Positions 11,809 through 23,092 of a stretch of 64,000 bases of DNA are shown here, one piece after another. Source of the stretch: Prunus persica (taxonomy: Eukaryota > Streptophyta > Magnoliopsida > Rosales > Rosaceae); contig NC_034014.1 in NCBI RefSeq assembly GCF_000346465.2, positions 20,911,517 through 20,975,516 of the forward strand. Reading direction: 5' to 3'. Position 1 is the stretch's first letter. Each line of letters begins with the position of its first letter. The position numbers and the translations under genes are program-made. The notes under the pieces were generated by a model. It was not told where the DNA came from. It saw only the letters and a list, made by a program, of their open reading frames with translations, and ran no database searches.

Positions 11809-12103
11809 GGGTGGTTGACTAGTGGCTAGGTCAAGATAGTTTAAAGAAAATAGTGTTGGGAAGAAAGAGTGATAAAAGAAAATAGTATTGGGAAGTCTAT
11901 GCAAATATATCTGAATCTATAACAAAAGTTCATACAAAAGTATGGAACTCTATAACAAAAGCCTATACAAGTTTATTAAAAATTCAGGTAAAACCTATAG
12001 AAGTTATACAATTCCGGGAAATCAGGAAATCTGTCACTTAAAAAAAAATCTTTCAAAATCGTATACAATCCTAATTGAATACAACCCCCTAAGTTTTCTA
12101 ATT

Positions 12104-12231
12104 CTTTTTTTTTTTTAGTACAAACGATAGTCTAAATGAGACGGGAGGGAGATTTCACACACACACACACAACTATGATGTCGTGGGATTTGAACTTGAA
12201 ACCTTTGGTCTGTAAGTCAAGACCCTTATTT
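12104..12231 (-). mobile_element. tRNA-derived SINE, minus strand
   Basis: Read on the minus strand, a B-box-like AAGTTCAAATCCC follows a tRNA-like head. The 3' part ends TATCGTTTGTACT and runs into an A-tract. A 13-bp direct repeat with one mismatch, AAGTTTTCTAATT and AAGTTCTCTAATT, flanks it at 12091-12103 and 12232-12244. The 3' end matches the copy at 19550-19653 (TATCGCTTGTACTAAAA). A (CA)n run interrupts the body. Confidence 0.7.
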
Positions 12232-12496
12232 AAGTTCTCTAATTTATGACTTCCCTATTTCTGGTAAGTAAACATGCCTCGAAAGAGTAACATTAGATGA
12301 CTCCTATATAGGCAAATGCTTGGACCCCTTTCCATTTATGGGCTTCACTATGGGCCAAGATAGGCCCACACAAACAAAATCCATATTGTGGTCTATTACT
12401 TAACAACATATCAACAACCATCCTCGAAAATGAGAATATTTGGATCCTTTCACAGCTTTGTAAGAGCAAGCCCAATGAGGGCTCTAAATGGGATAA

Positions 12497-12684
12497 GAAT
12501 TCTATAGTGAAGGCCTTATATATGACCCTTAGGTGAGGCCATATCTCTTAATCGTTATCAAATTTGTTAGCCGTTGGATCAAATTCGTTAGTCATTTGAT
12601 CAAATTGGTTAACCTGATCTAACGGTTAAGAGATAGGACCTCACATAAGGGCCATATATAAGGCCCTCACTATAGAATGACTCT
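12497..12684. mobile_element. Nested palindromic MITE
   Basis: Its ends, GAATTCTATAGTGAAGGCC and GGCCCTCACTATAGAAT, are inverted repeats. Almost the whole 188 bp folds back on itself (TATATCTCTTAA and GGTTAAGAGATA are a second matching pair). TAA is present on both sides, at 12494-12496 and 12685-12687. Confidence 0.7.
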
Positions 12685-13324
12685 TAAATAGAGCTACACC
12701 ACCCTTGGGCTTCAAAAGATAGCACATGGGTTCAAAAAGTCATCCCTAGTGAAAGCAAGTTGGGTCTTTAAAAACCCAAGCTTGGACGAAGGGTTGCATC
12801 CACCTCTATATATATAAGGCTCTAGTTGAAGCCACTAAAGCTAAGCGAGGCCTGCTATGTGGAAAGCTGAAGCCCATTTTAGGTGCTACCATTCACTCGC
12901 TTGTGCAGCTTCACAAGGCTACTCGCCCAGATCTACTTTCCTTGGATGACCTTGTGTTTTTTCCTTTTCCTTAGCAACCTTCTTTTTGCTTCTATCTCTT
13001 TTCGTTTTTATAGGCTGCCAAGTGTTGATACTGTTACTTTCTGTATTTTGTAATTTTGTTTGTTTGTTTGTTGTTTCCTTGCGTTTGCTTTCAATTTATA
13101 TTATTTTTCAAAATCTCATCCAAATTTTACTTCTTTTTTATTGAAATGTTCATATAAAAAATATAAAAACATAACATAACATAAATATCCATGAACACAA
13201 AATGAGTTTACAACAAAAGTTTAGCATGTAAATTACAAAATGAAAACATTTAAAACCCTAAATATAGAGCCTCCATTGTGGAAAAGATTCCTTTAAAGCC
13301 CGAAAGATTCCACTAGAACACTAA

Positions 13325-13760
13325 GAGCAAGTCCACCCAAAAAGGCTAAGACAAGGCAAAGGCAAGGCAAGGGCTGCCACTATTCATGTGAATAGTGTCA
13401 ACCTTGTCTTTTTTGGTTCCACCCCAAATGGTAAGGGAAAGGGCAATTACTATTTATTTTCATTTATTTTATATTTTTTATACTTAAACCATTAATTTTA
13501 GCATGAGAAGTGAAAAATAGGACTAGGTATTTATATATATAAAAATTCTGAAAATTTTGGTATTTTTTTCGATTTTTTTTTTAAAAAATTTTTGTTGCTG
13601 ACCTCATCAATGAGTCAGCAAACCCATGCAAGATTTGCCTTTGGGGCTGCCCAAGCTTGTGGCCCCCATCAACTACCTAGTCTTGCCTTTGTGCGCTAGA
13701 GCCAAAAGCTGGGCCTAAGCCCCCTGCTTCCTAGGCAAACCAGCAGCGCTGGAGGTGCTC
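13325..13760. mobile_element. Nested Harbinger-like MITE with TAA TSD
   Basis: The ends GAGCAAGTCCACCC and CTGGAGGTGCTC are imperfect inverted repeats flanked by TAA (13322-13324, 13761-13763). They match the GAGCA-type ends of the elements at 41634-42041 and 46289-47461. The short palindrome ATTCATGTGAATAGT near 13382 also occurs, almost unchanged, near the left end of the 46289 element. Confidence 0.75.
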
Positions 13761-13823
13761 TAAATGGGGCTTCATCCACCATTTTAGAGCCTATTTTAGA
13801 GAGTATCATTGGGCTTGCCCTAA

Positions 13824-15367
13824 GTTTAAAAATAGTTGGGCCAAACAATAAACCCAAGTAAAATTGAGTGTTCAATGAAGATTCTTAATGTTGTTCAATG
13901 AATAATAGAGCCACTTTAGCCTAAGCCCAAGCCCTGGCTGGTGGTAGAGCCCACACAAGTGCTAACAGAAAGAAGAAGGAAAAAAAAAAAAAAAAGAAGC
14001 TGATGTCGGTCAGAAAAGCAAGTCCTATATATATACAGCTCGACTAGATGTGCAATTTAAGGCAAACTCTTGTACGTTCCCTAACCTAAAACCATGAAGG
14101 GGTTACTTTCCTTTCCTCATGACTTCTCTAATGGTATTTTCAAAAAGTTCTTCCCAAAAAAAGACTCTTTGAAAGGGTTTTACCTAAAAAAGAAAATTAA
14201 AAAAAAATTAAAGACTCTTTAAAAAGGGCCCCAAAAACTCACCTTCATTAACTTTCCCAAATCTTATTATGAGCCACCTACAACCACCCCTAATCCTCCA
14301 CTCCACCTAGCGCAATTTCTTTTAGAAACATCCCTTGGCTACACGCGACGCAACTCAACCACATCCACATGATAAAAGACAAGGTTTTGGGGTCAGTGAG
14401 GCTATCATCAAAATCAAACTTGTTCCTCCATTAGCATACAAGCAACCACCATATCCTAGCTTGACCAGTTTTGCCAGCATTTATCAATGGGAGGATATTT
14501 GCAAAGAGATTAGAAAATTTTGGATATTTGGAGAAAAACCCAATTCCACAAAAAGAAAAGAAAAGTAAATCAAGTTCCAATGTTAGACTTTTGGGCACAT
14601 TGGATGCGGAAATTAGCAATTGAACTGCATCCATCCATCCAGACATGATAATAATATTAGACCGTTGGGGGTAAATATAAAATTGTAGATGAAGAAACCT
14701 TTCTTGTGCAGAGAGACCTAAAAGGATGGGTCAAATAAACACAACACAAAAGTCATGAGAGAGAGAGAGCCCATGACCTCATATCATCTCTCTCCCAAAT
14801 TCCATGTGAGTACTCGTGGTAAAAATTCTCAACAGTCCACTGTAGTGTCGGTGGGTAGCACCAGAAGCCAATCCAATAAAGTTCATAGGGTCATAGAGAT
14901 ACCCACCACCAACCTAACGGTCCAAAAACATGCAAAACCCTGTAGGCTCCAAATGAATCACTCCGAGCCTCTGAGTTCTGTTAAAAATAATAAATAAATA
15001 AATAAACCCAACAAAGAAGGCAAACTAAATCACACTGTTTTGGGTTTTTTCGACGCCAAAATCCTTAAATTCACTTTTATCCCAGAAAAGTGACACGTTC
15101 CCATAATCAATTCACGGTAAAGTGTCCAGGTGTCCCAACTAAAAGTGCCTTTACTCTCTCTCCTCTCTCTCTGCTTTCTCTCTATTATATTGATGATAAT
15201 GGCTTACTCTCTAGGCCTACATTTATAGTTGCTTATTCCTTTTTCTCCTCCTCTTCTTCTTCTTCTTCTACTTCTTCTGGGTCTTTGTAGTTTTCACTGC
15301 AGAGCAAAACCCAGTTTTTAGTTTCAGATCGGAGGTGGAGTGGAGTGAGTGATCCTAGTTTTGGAAA
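13824..15367. other. Intergenic: upstream region and CT-rich leader of the O-fucosyltransferase gene
   Basis: No gene is supported. The segment is AT-rich with poly-A runs near 13980 and 14200. From about 15150 to 15280 it turns strongly pyrimidine-rich (CTCTCTCC, TTCTTCTTC), as plant 5' leaders often do just before a start codon. The translation start chosen for the next gene is at 15368. Confidence 0.5.
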
Positions 15368-18300
15368 ATGGGGCTGAAGCTTCACTACCACAATCACTAT
15401 CATTCTCCTAGAGGAGGAGCACTTGGTGCTCTTCTGCTGCTGCTGCTTCCTATTTTCTTGCCCAGTTTGTTCAGCCCATTGGGGCCATGCTTCACCTTCC
15501 ATGTTGTCAGTACGTTTCATGCTTTTTAATTAATTAGCTATTTTCCTGGGATTATAAGTTATTTTTACCTGCTTGTATTGATTGGTAAAAGAGATTTTCC
15601 GGTTTCTTATTTTAAGGGACAAATTTGTGATATTTTTCTAGTGGTTTTTCTGGGCTGTTGTAGTTGGTTTTGGTTGGATAATAGATATTCAATGCAATAT
15701 AATTAATGTTTTGTTGTAAATGTGAAATGGGAACTATCCCCCAGTTCCCAAATGTCAATAGGCCATCAGCAGTGTGAGTTACTTTGATGTAAAATCTCTG
15801 TGTTATGACGAGTAGCAAGTTACTGTATGTGATGGCGTCATGCACATATTGCTTTGCTTGTACATTTCTAATATCAAATTGAATATCGAGACCCATCAAA
15901 TGTTAGGCGACTTTTGTGCAAGTACTTATGTGTGCCATTTCAGTTATATATAACTTGTAAGTGCATTTCCACCTGTTGCAAAAATCAGCATCAATTAAAT
16001 ACAGCTTTGCTTTTAGGGGCTTAATGTGATGATGAAGTCGAATTTTCAGGAATGGAATGTTCCAAAATCTAGACACCAGCGCCTTCTCAAGAGTGCTTTA
16101 CAACGCCAAACTGTGAGTATTAAGCAGTACAATTGTTTTTTAAATAGTTTGACTGATTTGTAGTCGAAGTCTTGACTGAAAAAAGTAAAAATTATTTCCA
16201 TTATATAGTCCGAAGGGGAACTCTCAGATCTATGGACACCATTGGCCAACCAGTCATTGAAACCTTGTGCAGAATCATCAATTGCCACTTGTGAGTGTTT
16301 ATGGAAAACAGTGATACTTTGTTTATATCTGTATTCCACCTAAAGTAGTATTACCGTATGTTGCAGAACTAATGTGTTTTAACAATGTTTATAAAGTGTT
16401 ACTTTTCCACAATTGATTTTTTTATCTCATGCAGCATTACCAGAGAAATCTGAGGGATTTATCCAAGTATTTCTTGATGGAGGGCTGAACCAGCAGAGGA
16501 TGGGGGTAGGTTTAAAAGTTTCTAATGTGTCCAATGTAAATCTGAAGTAGGAAAAAAAAAAAAAAAAGTTAACTGGAATAGCTGTTATTTCTATGATTAA
16601 AATTTGCAGTCTCGTCTTGTCTGTTTCAAAGTTGTAGAATTTCTTGGTTAGGTCTTAAAATTGTTCCCTTTGTAGATATGTGATGCAGTTGCTGTTGCTA
16701 AAATACTGAATGCAACTCTTGTGATCCCATACCTTGAAGTGAATCCCGTATGGCGAGATTCGAGGTATACATAGAAGCAAAAGTTGATTTATCTTTGCTT
16801 TGGTTATATTTGTTCTCTATCTCTTGAATTCTGAGTGGAATTCTTATGTTGGTTCTTTTCCTTCCTCTGCAGCTCCTTCATGGATATATTTGATGTTGAT
16901 CATTTCATTAATGTATTAAAGGATGATATATCCATAGTTAAAGAGCTACCTTCTGATTTCTCCTGGAGCACAAGGGAGTACTATGCAACGGCCATCCGAG
17001 CTACCAGAGTTAAGACAGCACCTGTGCATGCTTCAGCCAACTGGTATCTAGAGAACGTATTGCCTGTAGTTCAGAGGTCAGTATTACCTGAACTTGTTGA
17101 CTTAAGTTAGAGTTTTATTGTTTGAATTTTTGGACGTTTAGGTGAGACATATAAGGTGTCTTGCATCAATGGAAACATAGTTTTTTTTTTTTCTTGGTAA
17201 TGCCCCAAAAGCAGCATATTGATTTCGAGGATAAGGAAAGTTTAAAGGCCTTGTTCATGTGATATTTCAACGGCCTCGTTATGTACTCCAGTACCAGAAT
17301 TTGAAACTTTTGGCAAAAAATGATGCCCTTTCCATTCATTGTTGGAGTGGCAGGATTTGAGAAGGTGGACATGCAATAACTTGTCTATCTACATTGACAG
17401 GTGTAGCTGAACTCTTTATGTTCAGTGCATTACTGTGAAATTACTAAGATTCTACTTCATTAAAGTCATTATAAGCTCCTTGTGTCATATTTTTTTATTT
17501 CTGTGCGTGGTTTTTGTCCCCCTTAATTTTGAGTAGGTATCGAAGTTAATAAAAAGTTATGTCTTCATAACTAAGATTTCGTATTTACTGAATTGTATGC
17601 GGTTCAGTTATGGAATAGCAGCAATTGCCCCTTTCTCTCACCGCCTGACATTTGATAACCTGCCTATGGACATCCAGCGGCTACGCTGTAAGGTCAACTT
17701 TCAAGCATTAGTTTTTGTCCCTCATATTAGAGCACTCGGAGATGCTCTAATCAGCCGCCTTAGAAATCCTTCTGGCAAAAGTGGAGCAGTTGGCACCAAT
17801 TACCTGCAGGAGATGCCTGATGTGAAAAATAAACAAGGGGCAGGGAAATTTGTTGTGCTACACCTACGGTTTGATAAGGTATGCTCCTCTCCTATAACTG
17901 ATGCACAAACATTTGAGGCGTCTGTTATTTTATTTTTTATTTTTCCAAAAGATCTGTTTGTCTCTAGCCTGCAAGCTACAGAGAATTTTGGCATAATTGG
18001 TATAAGGAACTGCTTGATGTATACTAGCTATGTCTGACTTGAAGTGTTTATGTTGACAGATCGTAACACATTATTTTTCATTCTAACCAACTTATACTTT
18101 ATTTTTAACTATTCAAAAATGTGAAAATGATGCATTTGCAGTATGCCAATACTATCTATACGTCTAGTAACCATGTTTCATATGTGTCCCATACCCTCTG
18201 CTTTAATTTTTTTTTCTCACTCTCTGTAGTTGTGGATTTCAAGTTGGAATCGGATTTATATGTTCTTTCCTTAATCTCGTCTTTCTACAGGATATGGCAG

Positions 18301-19177
18301 CCCATTCAGCCTGTGATTTTGGTGGTGGAAAAGCTGAAAAACTGGCTCTGGCCAAATACCGACAAGTAATCTGGCAGGGAAGGGTCCTTAACTCCCAGTT
18401 CACTGACGAAGAGTTGAGGAGTCAGGGCCGTTGTCCATTAACTCCAGAAGAGATTGGATTGCTGCTTGCAGCTTTGGGGTTTGACAACAGTACTCGTCTA
18501 TATCTTGCTTCCCACAAGGTTCATAGCTTTCTTCTATCCAACTCCTGTTAGCTAAGGCTCATCCCAGTGAATTGGAACATTTCAATTTGGAACTTCAAAT
18601 TTAATGTTTCTGGTTCACGGAGTTCTATTTCTTAAAATTGTTTTGTTTTATCCAGGTATATGGTGGGGAAGCTAGGATTTCAACCTTGCGAAGATTGTTT
18701 CCACTAATGGAAGACAAAAAGAGCCTTGCTTCTTCAGAAGAACGGGCCCAAATAAAAGGAAAGGCTTCTTTGTTAGCAGCAGCTGATTACTACGTTAGCA
18801 TGCACAGCGACATCTTCATTTCTGCTTCTCCAGGAAATATGCACAATGCACTGGTAAGACTTCTAAAAACAACTTTTTATGAATTCTACAAGATCATATT
18901 CCAATTACCATGGTTAGCATTGGTACTTTTAAGGCCATAGATTTTGACAAATCTTCGGAGTCAACAGGTAGGCCATCGAACTTATGAGAACTTGAAGACG
19001 ATTCGGCCGAGTATGTCACTGTTGGGTCAACTCTTCCTAAACAAAAGCATTAGCTGGTCAGACTTCCAGCAGTCAGTAGTAGAAGGGCACCAAAACAGAC
19101 AAGGGCAAATCAGGTTGAGAAAGCCAAAGCAGTCCATATACACCTATCCTGCTCCCGACTGCATGTGCCAGGCATGA
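15368..19177 (+). CDS. O-fucosyltransferase family protein (plant GT106/DUF246 type)
   Basis: Members are Golgi type II membrane glycosyltransferases; characterised ones act on pectin or other cell wall glycans or on secreted proteins. Ten exons join in frame: 15368-15505, 16017-16112, 16209-16290, 16435-16505, 16676-16764, 16873-17076, 17608-17878, 18291-18518, 18656-18853 and 18968-19177. The product is 528 residues. A leucine-rich signal anchor lies at about residues 17-36. Family motifs include IQVFLDGGLNQQRMGICDAV, YGIAAIAPFSHRL, HLRFDKDM (near residue 312, the nucleotide-sugar site with its conserved Arg) and DIFISASPGNMHNAL. The exon 1 donor (GTCAGT at 15506) was chosen because only it keeps the frame open into exon 2; this is the least certain border. 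The exact acceptor is not known. Confidence 0.9.
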
Positions 19178-19549
19178 GGTTAATGTGATGGTGAAGAAGA
19201 TCTAGACGACCATCTAGATTTCATTATTTGGTACCACTACACCCTTTGTGACTTGTATTATTGGTAAATAAAAAGCGATCCCATTTCTGTTAGTCATAAA
19301 ACTATACAGGTAATATTTTCAATAGGGTGCAGTAGGTGTAATAGGTGCTTCTGGGGATGTATTGGTCGAAAAATACTCTTTATGTAGAAGTGGGGTTGGG
19401 GTTTGTACTTGTATTTGTCAAGGGGTTTGGATGTGATCGACTTTTAGGGACAATACTTTTAGACAGAAACAAATGTGTTTGTTCCAATTTGAATTACATG
19501 TATACCGTCCTTCCATGCCCCTGCTTTATACATCTTCTTTGCTACTATT

Positions 19550-19653
19550 TTTATGTTATTTTAGTACAAGCGATACTGGGGGAGGAGGGAATTGAACTTA
19601 GGACATCGGATGCAAGAGTAAATGCTCTTAACTATTTTAGTACAAGTCCCTTA
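19550..19653 (-). mobile_element. tRNA-derived SINE, minus strand
   Basis: A perfect 12-bp direct repeat, TTTGCTACTATT, flanks it at 19538-19549 and 19654-19665. On the minus strand it reads an A-box-like GTTAAGAGC, then a B-box-like AAGTTCAATTCCC, then ends TATCGCTTGTACTAAAA. It is the same family as 12104-12231 and resembles the head of 1951-2068. Confidence 0.8.
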
Positions 19654-20078
19654 TTTGCTACTATTCATTTTTCAGTCATGCACACTCCCAATAGTGTAGG
19701 TGGTTTTGAGCAAATTTCCCTTTGAAGTTTATTTCTTTTTAGTCTCGCACAACATTTAAAAATAGGCTTAATTGCTATTCTGCACCCTGAAACATTAGTC
19801 AAATTCCACTTTACCTCCTTAAAGATAAAGCGACCCACTTTGCTCCCGTGACTAGGGTTTGATGTTCCACATTGCCTCTACTTTCAATTTCATCCAAAAG
19901 TTCGTTAAGTTTGATGACGTGGCATGGGTGTTTTAGTACTTTTGTGCACCTAGGTCATTTACTCCAATTTGAGTGGGTGATGTAGCAAAATAAAGCCCAC
20001 CTCCACCATGGATAAAAAAAATTAAAATGCAAACATAAAATTGAAAAAAAAAAAAATAATTTGATTTATAAAAAAAGT

Positions 20079-20310
20079 NNNNNNNNNNNNNNNNNNNNNN
20101 NNNNNNNNNNNNNNNNNNNNNNNNNNNNNNNNNNNNNNNNNNNNNNNNNNNNNNNNNNNNNNNNNNNNNNNNNNNNNNNNNNNNNNNNNNNNNNNNNNNN
20201 NNNNNNNNNNNNNNNNNNNNNNNNNNNNNNNNNNNNNNNNNNNNNNNNNNNNNNNNNNNNNNNNNNNNNNNNNNNNNNNNNNNNNNNNNNNNNNNNNNNN
20301 NNNNNNNNNN
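20079..20310. other. Assembly gap (232 N)
   Basis: An unbroken run of N lies inside the Mutator-like element. Apparent open frames crossing it are meaningless. Confidence 0.99.
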
Positions 20311-20950
20311 GTCAGACACGCCTCCGACATGCGTTGGAACGGATTGAACACGGCCAAGACACAGTCGGGACACAGATTGGAACAGTCAAGACAAGGCATG
20401 GACCAATTTGAAATTTTGAAAATAAAAACTGGGGTCAAAACTCAATTTTTGAAATTGTGGTGGACAGTAGGGTTAAAAGTGTAAAAAAAACTTTTCTAAA
20501 CCTAAAGCTCACCTATTTAGCCACAAATCTCATTTATGGACACAGTAGCCACGAGATCCCTTCCCTTTTCTTCTTATCTCCCTTTCTAAGCATGTTGTCT
20601 TCTAATAGCAGCAACAATAGATGCTTGAAGAAGATTAAGAGTTTAGATTATTTATGTTTTATTTTGTAATCTATTAATTATTATGTATGAATAAACATAA
20701 GTCCTTTTTTTTGTTTTATGGAATTATATGACACTAAAGTATTGAATATGAATTAGTATTTTTAAATATATAAAAGTATATATTATTTTAACTTTATTAG
20801 GATTTATTATTATTTTAATTGTCATGACCGTGCCGTGTCCGTGTCCTAGTTTTTTGATATTTTTTTTGTCGTATTTCTATGTTTCCGTACCCGTGTCCGT
20901 GCAACATAACCCATAACTCATTCCCCTCCTCCCCGACCCGTGCCCCTCTC

Positions 20951-20954
<4 letters not shown>

Positions 20955-20985
<31 letters not shown>
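20955..20985 (+). repeat. (GA)n microsatellite
   Basis: About fifteen GA dinucleotides lie inside the core of the Mutator-like element. Confidence 0.9.
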
Positions 20986-20988
<3 letters not shown>

Positions 20989-21511
20989 TTCAAAATTTTA
21001 AAGTTTCAAATTTTATGTTTGTATTTTAATTTTTTAAAGCAAATAATGTTTATTATTTTTTAATCCATGTTGGTGGTGGGCTTCACTTTGCCACATCACC
21101 CACTCAAATTGGTGAGTAAAAGACCTAGGTGCATAAAATTACTAAAACATCCATGTCACGCCATCAAACTTAACAGACTGTTGGATAGAGTTGACAGAAG
21201 GGGGCAATGTGGAACGCAAAATCTTGGTCAAGAGAGCAAAGTGGGTCACTTTGACTTTAAAAGGATAAAGTGAGATTACCAATGTTTCTGGGGCACTGTA
21301 GTGATTAAGCCTTAAAAATATTCAAAAGCTGTTTACACAATTATATTGAACAAATAGACACCAGATAAGTGTATTATGAATCAAAAGCCCCTCATGATCC
21401 CTTTATTGAACAAATAAGCACACCAGACATTCACTAAGCCATTTGTATTAAATGTTCCCTGAAGGACCTTAATGTATAAATTCGAGAATTGCTGGATTTC
21501 TAATACAATTA

Positions 21512-21957
21512 GGCCCTGTTTGGCATGCCTCACTAAGCCTCACTGGACTGGACTGGGTTAAATAGTCCTTAAAACCTATGTTTGGTAAGGGAAGGGATTA
21601 AGTTAAATGAGATTATATAGTCCAATGGGAAAAAAAACGTTGGACTCGCTTGTTTAATATAGCGAGCCCAAAACTGGGTTCGCAAAATAGCGAGGATGCT
21701 ATTTTGAACACACAGTCCGGCTGAATACCACCTCTACCATCAAACACACGAGCCCGAAACATCAAACATACCACCATCACCACGATGCCACAACCATCAG
21801 ACCACCACCATCAAACACATAACCAGCCACCACATACCCAATCGAACCATCACCATCACCCAATTAGTCAATCAAACCATCATCACCAGCCACCACATAC
21901 CCAGTTAAACCACTAGCACTACCCAATCGAACCACCACAACCATTAATTAGTGGAAC

Positions 21958-22015
<58 letters not shown>

Positions 22016-22645
22016 GAGTTGATGGTTGAATTTGTAGTGGCATGAAGAGAGAGTCAGAAGGAGGGAAGGAAGAAGAAAAGATAAAGGAAAGAATAGGAAG
22101 AATGAAACAAAGAAAAAAAGAAATGGCCTGGGAATGGAAAGAAGAAGAGAGGATGAAGGAAGGAAAAAAAAAAAAAAAAGAAACGGGCCTGGGAAGAAAA
22201 GACAGAGGAGTGAAGATGAAGGAAGAAATGGGGGAAAAAAGGGGCAGAGAAGAAAAGAAATAAGAAAAGACAAAGAAGAAAAGAAATCAGAAAAGATAAA
22301 GAAGAAAAGAAATCAGAAAAGATAAAGAAGAAAAGACAAAGGAGAGAAGAGTATGGATGAAGAAAAATAAAAAGAAATGTGACAGTTTTAGTCTTTCAAA
22401 AATATTAGAATTTTATTTATTTTTAGGCTAAAATTCTTAATTAAAATTAAAAATTTTAAAAATTATTATTTTTATCCAACACAACACCAAACATAAGTCT
22501 TCACTATTTTCACATCCAGTTTTTTAGTCCGACGCAACACCAAACGTAGGTCAGTACTTAATCCAGCTTAATCCAATCCGAGCTAATCCAAGACAGTCCT
22601 AGGATTTAGTCCGGTCCATAACAGTCCGCCGTACCAAACGACCCC
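21512..22645. mobile_element. PIF/Harbinger-like non-autonomous element with TTA TSD
   Basis: The left end GGCCCTGTTTGGCATG and the right end CGTACCAAACGACCCC are imperfect inverted repeats. TTA flanks both sides (21509-21511, 22646-22648). Subterminal inner blocks (AGTCC, AATCCAG and GGACTA types) also recur in inverse orientation. The interior is low-complexity: a CACCATCA-rich stretch (about 21730-21950), a long GA repeat and a purine-only tract up to about 22380. No transposase was seen. Confidence 0.75.
21959..22012 (+). repeat. (GA)n microsatellite
   Basis: About 26 uninterrupted GA dinucleotides lie within the Harbinger-like element. A purine-rich AAGAAAAGA tract follows to about 22380. 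Confidence 0.95.
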
Positions 22646-23092
22646 TTAAGTTTTGTTCGGGACTTCAGAAACCTATTCAAATAATTGCCCACCAATGCAG
22701 TCCTTTTTTTATATTTTATTACAGTATGTTTGATAAGCTTAGCAAATTTAAAGCAGAATCAAATGAGAGCCTGATATGAGAGAAACAAAGAACCCCAATT
22801 TCAACTTGGACATGTATGAACATCTTTGTAATCGTGAAAGAAATCCAAACAGATCAGTCTCAAATGGCCGTGATGGAAGCTTACATTTTTCTTTGATGTA
22901 TTGTTGGCCCAATGAAAAGGGCCGACAAATGCTACACAGTACCATTGGCAATGACAACGACGAAAAATACAGTGAGCATGTACACTGTACAGTGTGAGCA
23001 GCTTTGAAAAAATACAGCTTCGTGGAGTGCCTTTCTAAAAGAGTCCGGAATTGCATAGGGCATAAGCCACGACTCCCTTGATCTTCCTAAAC

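Larger units (their letters stand above)
10894..12089. mobile_element. PIF/Harbinger-like non-autonomous element with TAA TSD
   Basis: The ends are inverted: GGGGGTGTATTCAATTAGGA on the left and the reverse complement TCCTAATTGAATACAACCCC on the right. TAA is duplicated at 10891-10893 and 12090-12092. The left end carries the terminal motif four times at intervals of about 51-52 bp. The interior (11597 to about 11740) holds a three-copy 51-bp repeat and a GAA microsatellite. No complete transposase is visible. Short open frames in it are side products of the repeats. Confidence 0.8.
12464..13820. mobile_element. PIF/Harbinger-like element containing two nested elements
   Basis: Terminal inverted repeats GAGCAAGCCCAATG (left) and CATTGGGCTTGCCC (right) are flanked by TAA at 12461-12463 and 13821-13823. 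Two smaller elements of the same style lie inside, at 12497-12684 and 13325-13760. No transposase frame was recognised in the 1.36 kb. Confidence 0.75.
19765..21311. mobile_element. Mutator-like element with long TIRs and a 9-bp TSD
   Basis: About 255 bp at the left (19765-20020) is repeated inverted at the right (about 21060-21311). Both include the phrase CACCCACTCAAATTGG or its complement, and a TTAAGTTTGATG-type block. The outer ends are GGCTTAAT and ATTAAGCC. An exact 9-bp duplication, TTAAAAATA, flanks it (19756-19764, 21312-21320), which fits Mutator-like elements. The core is broken by an N run (20079-20310), so internal gene content cannot be judged. The core also holds a GTGTCCGTGTCC-type repeat near 20840 and a GA microsatellite. 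Confidence 0.85.

Noticed and set aside
14335..14568. 77-residue open frame in the spacer upstream of the O-fucosyltransferase gene
   Set aside because: No recognisable domain and no splice or promoter context; it is of a length expected by chance.
19933..20438. Open frames crossing the N run
   Set aside because: They exist only because the gap contains no stop codons.
21944..22325. Ser/Leu/Phe-rich and Lys/Glu-rich open frames on both strands
   Set aside because: They are products of the GA microsatellite and the purine tract inside a transposon.
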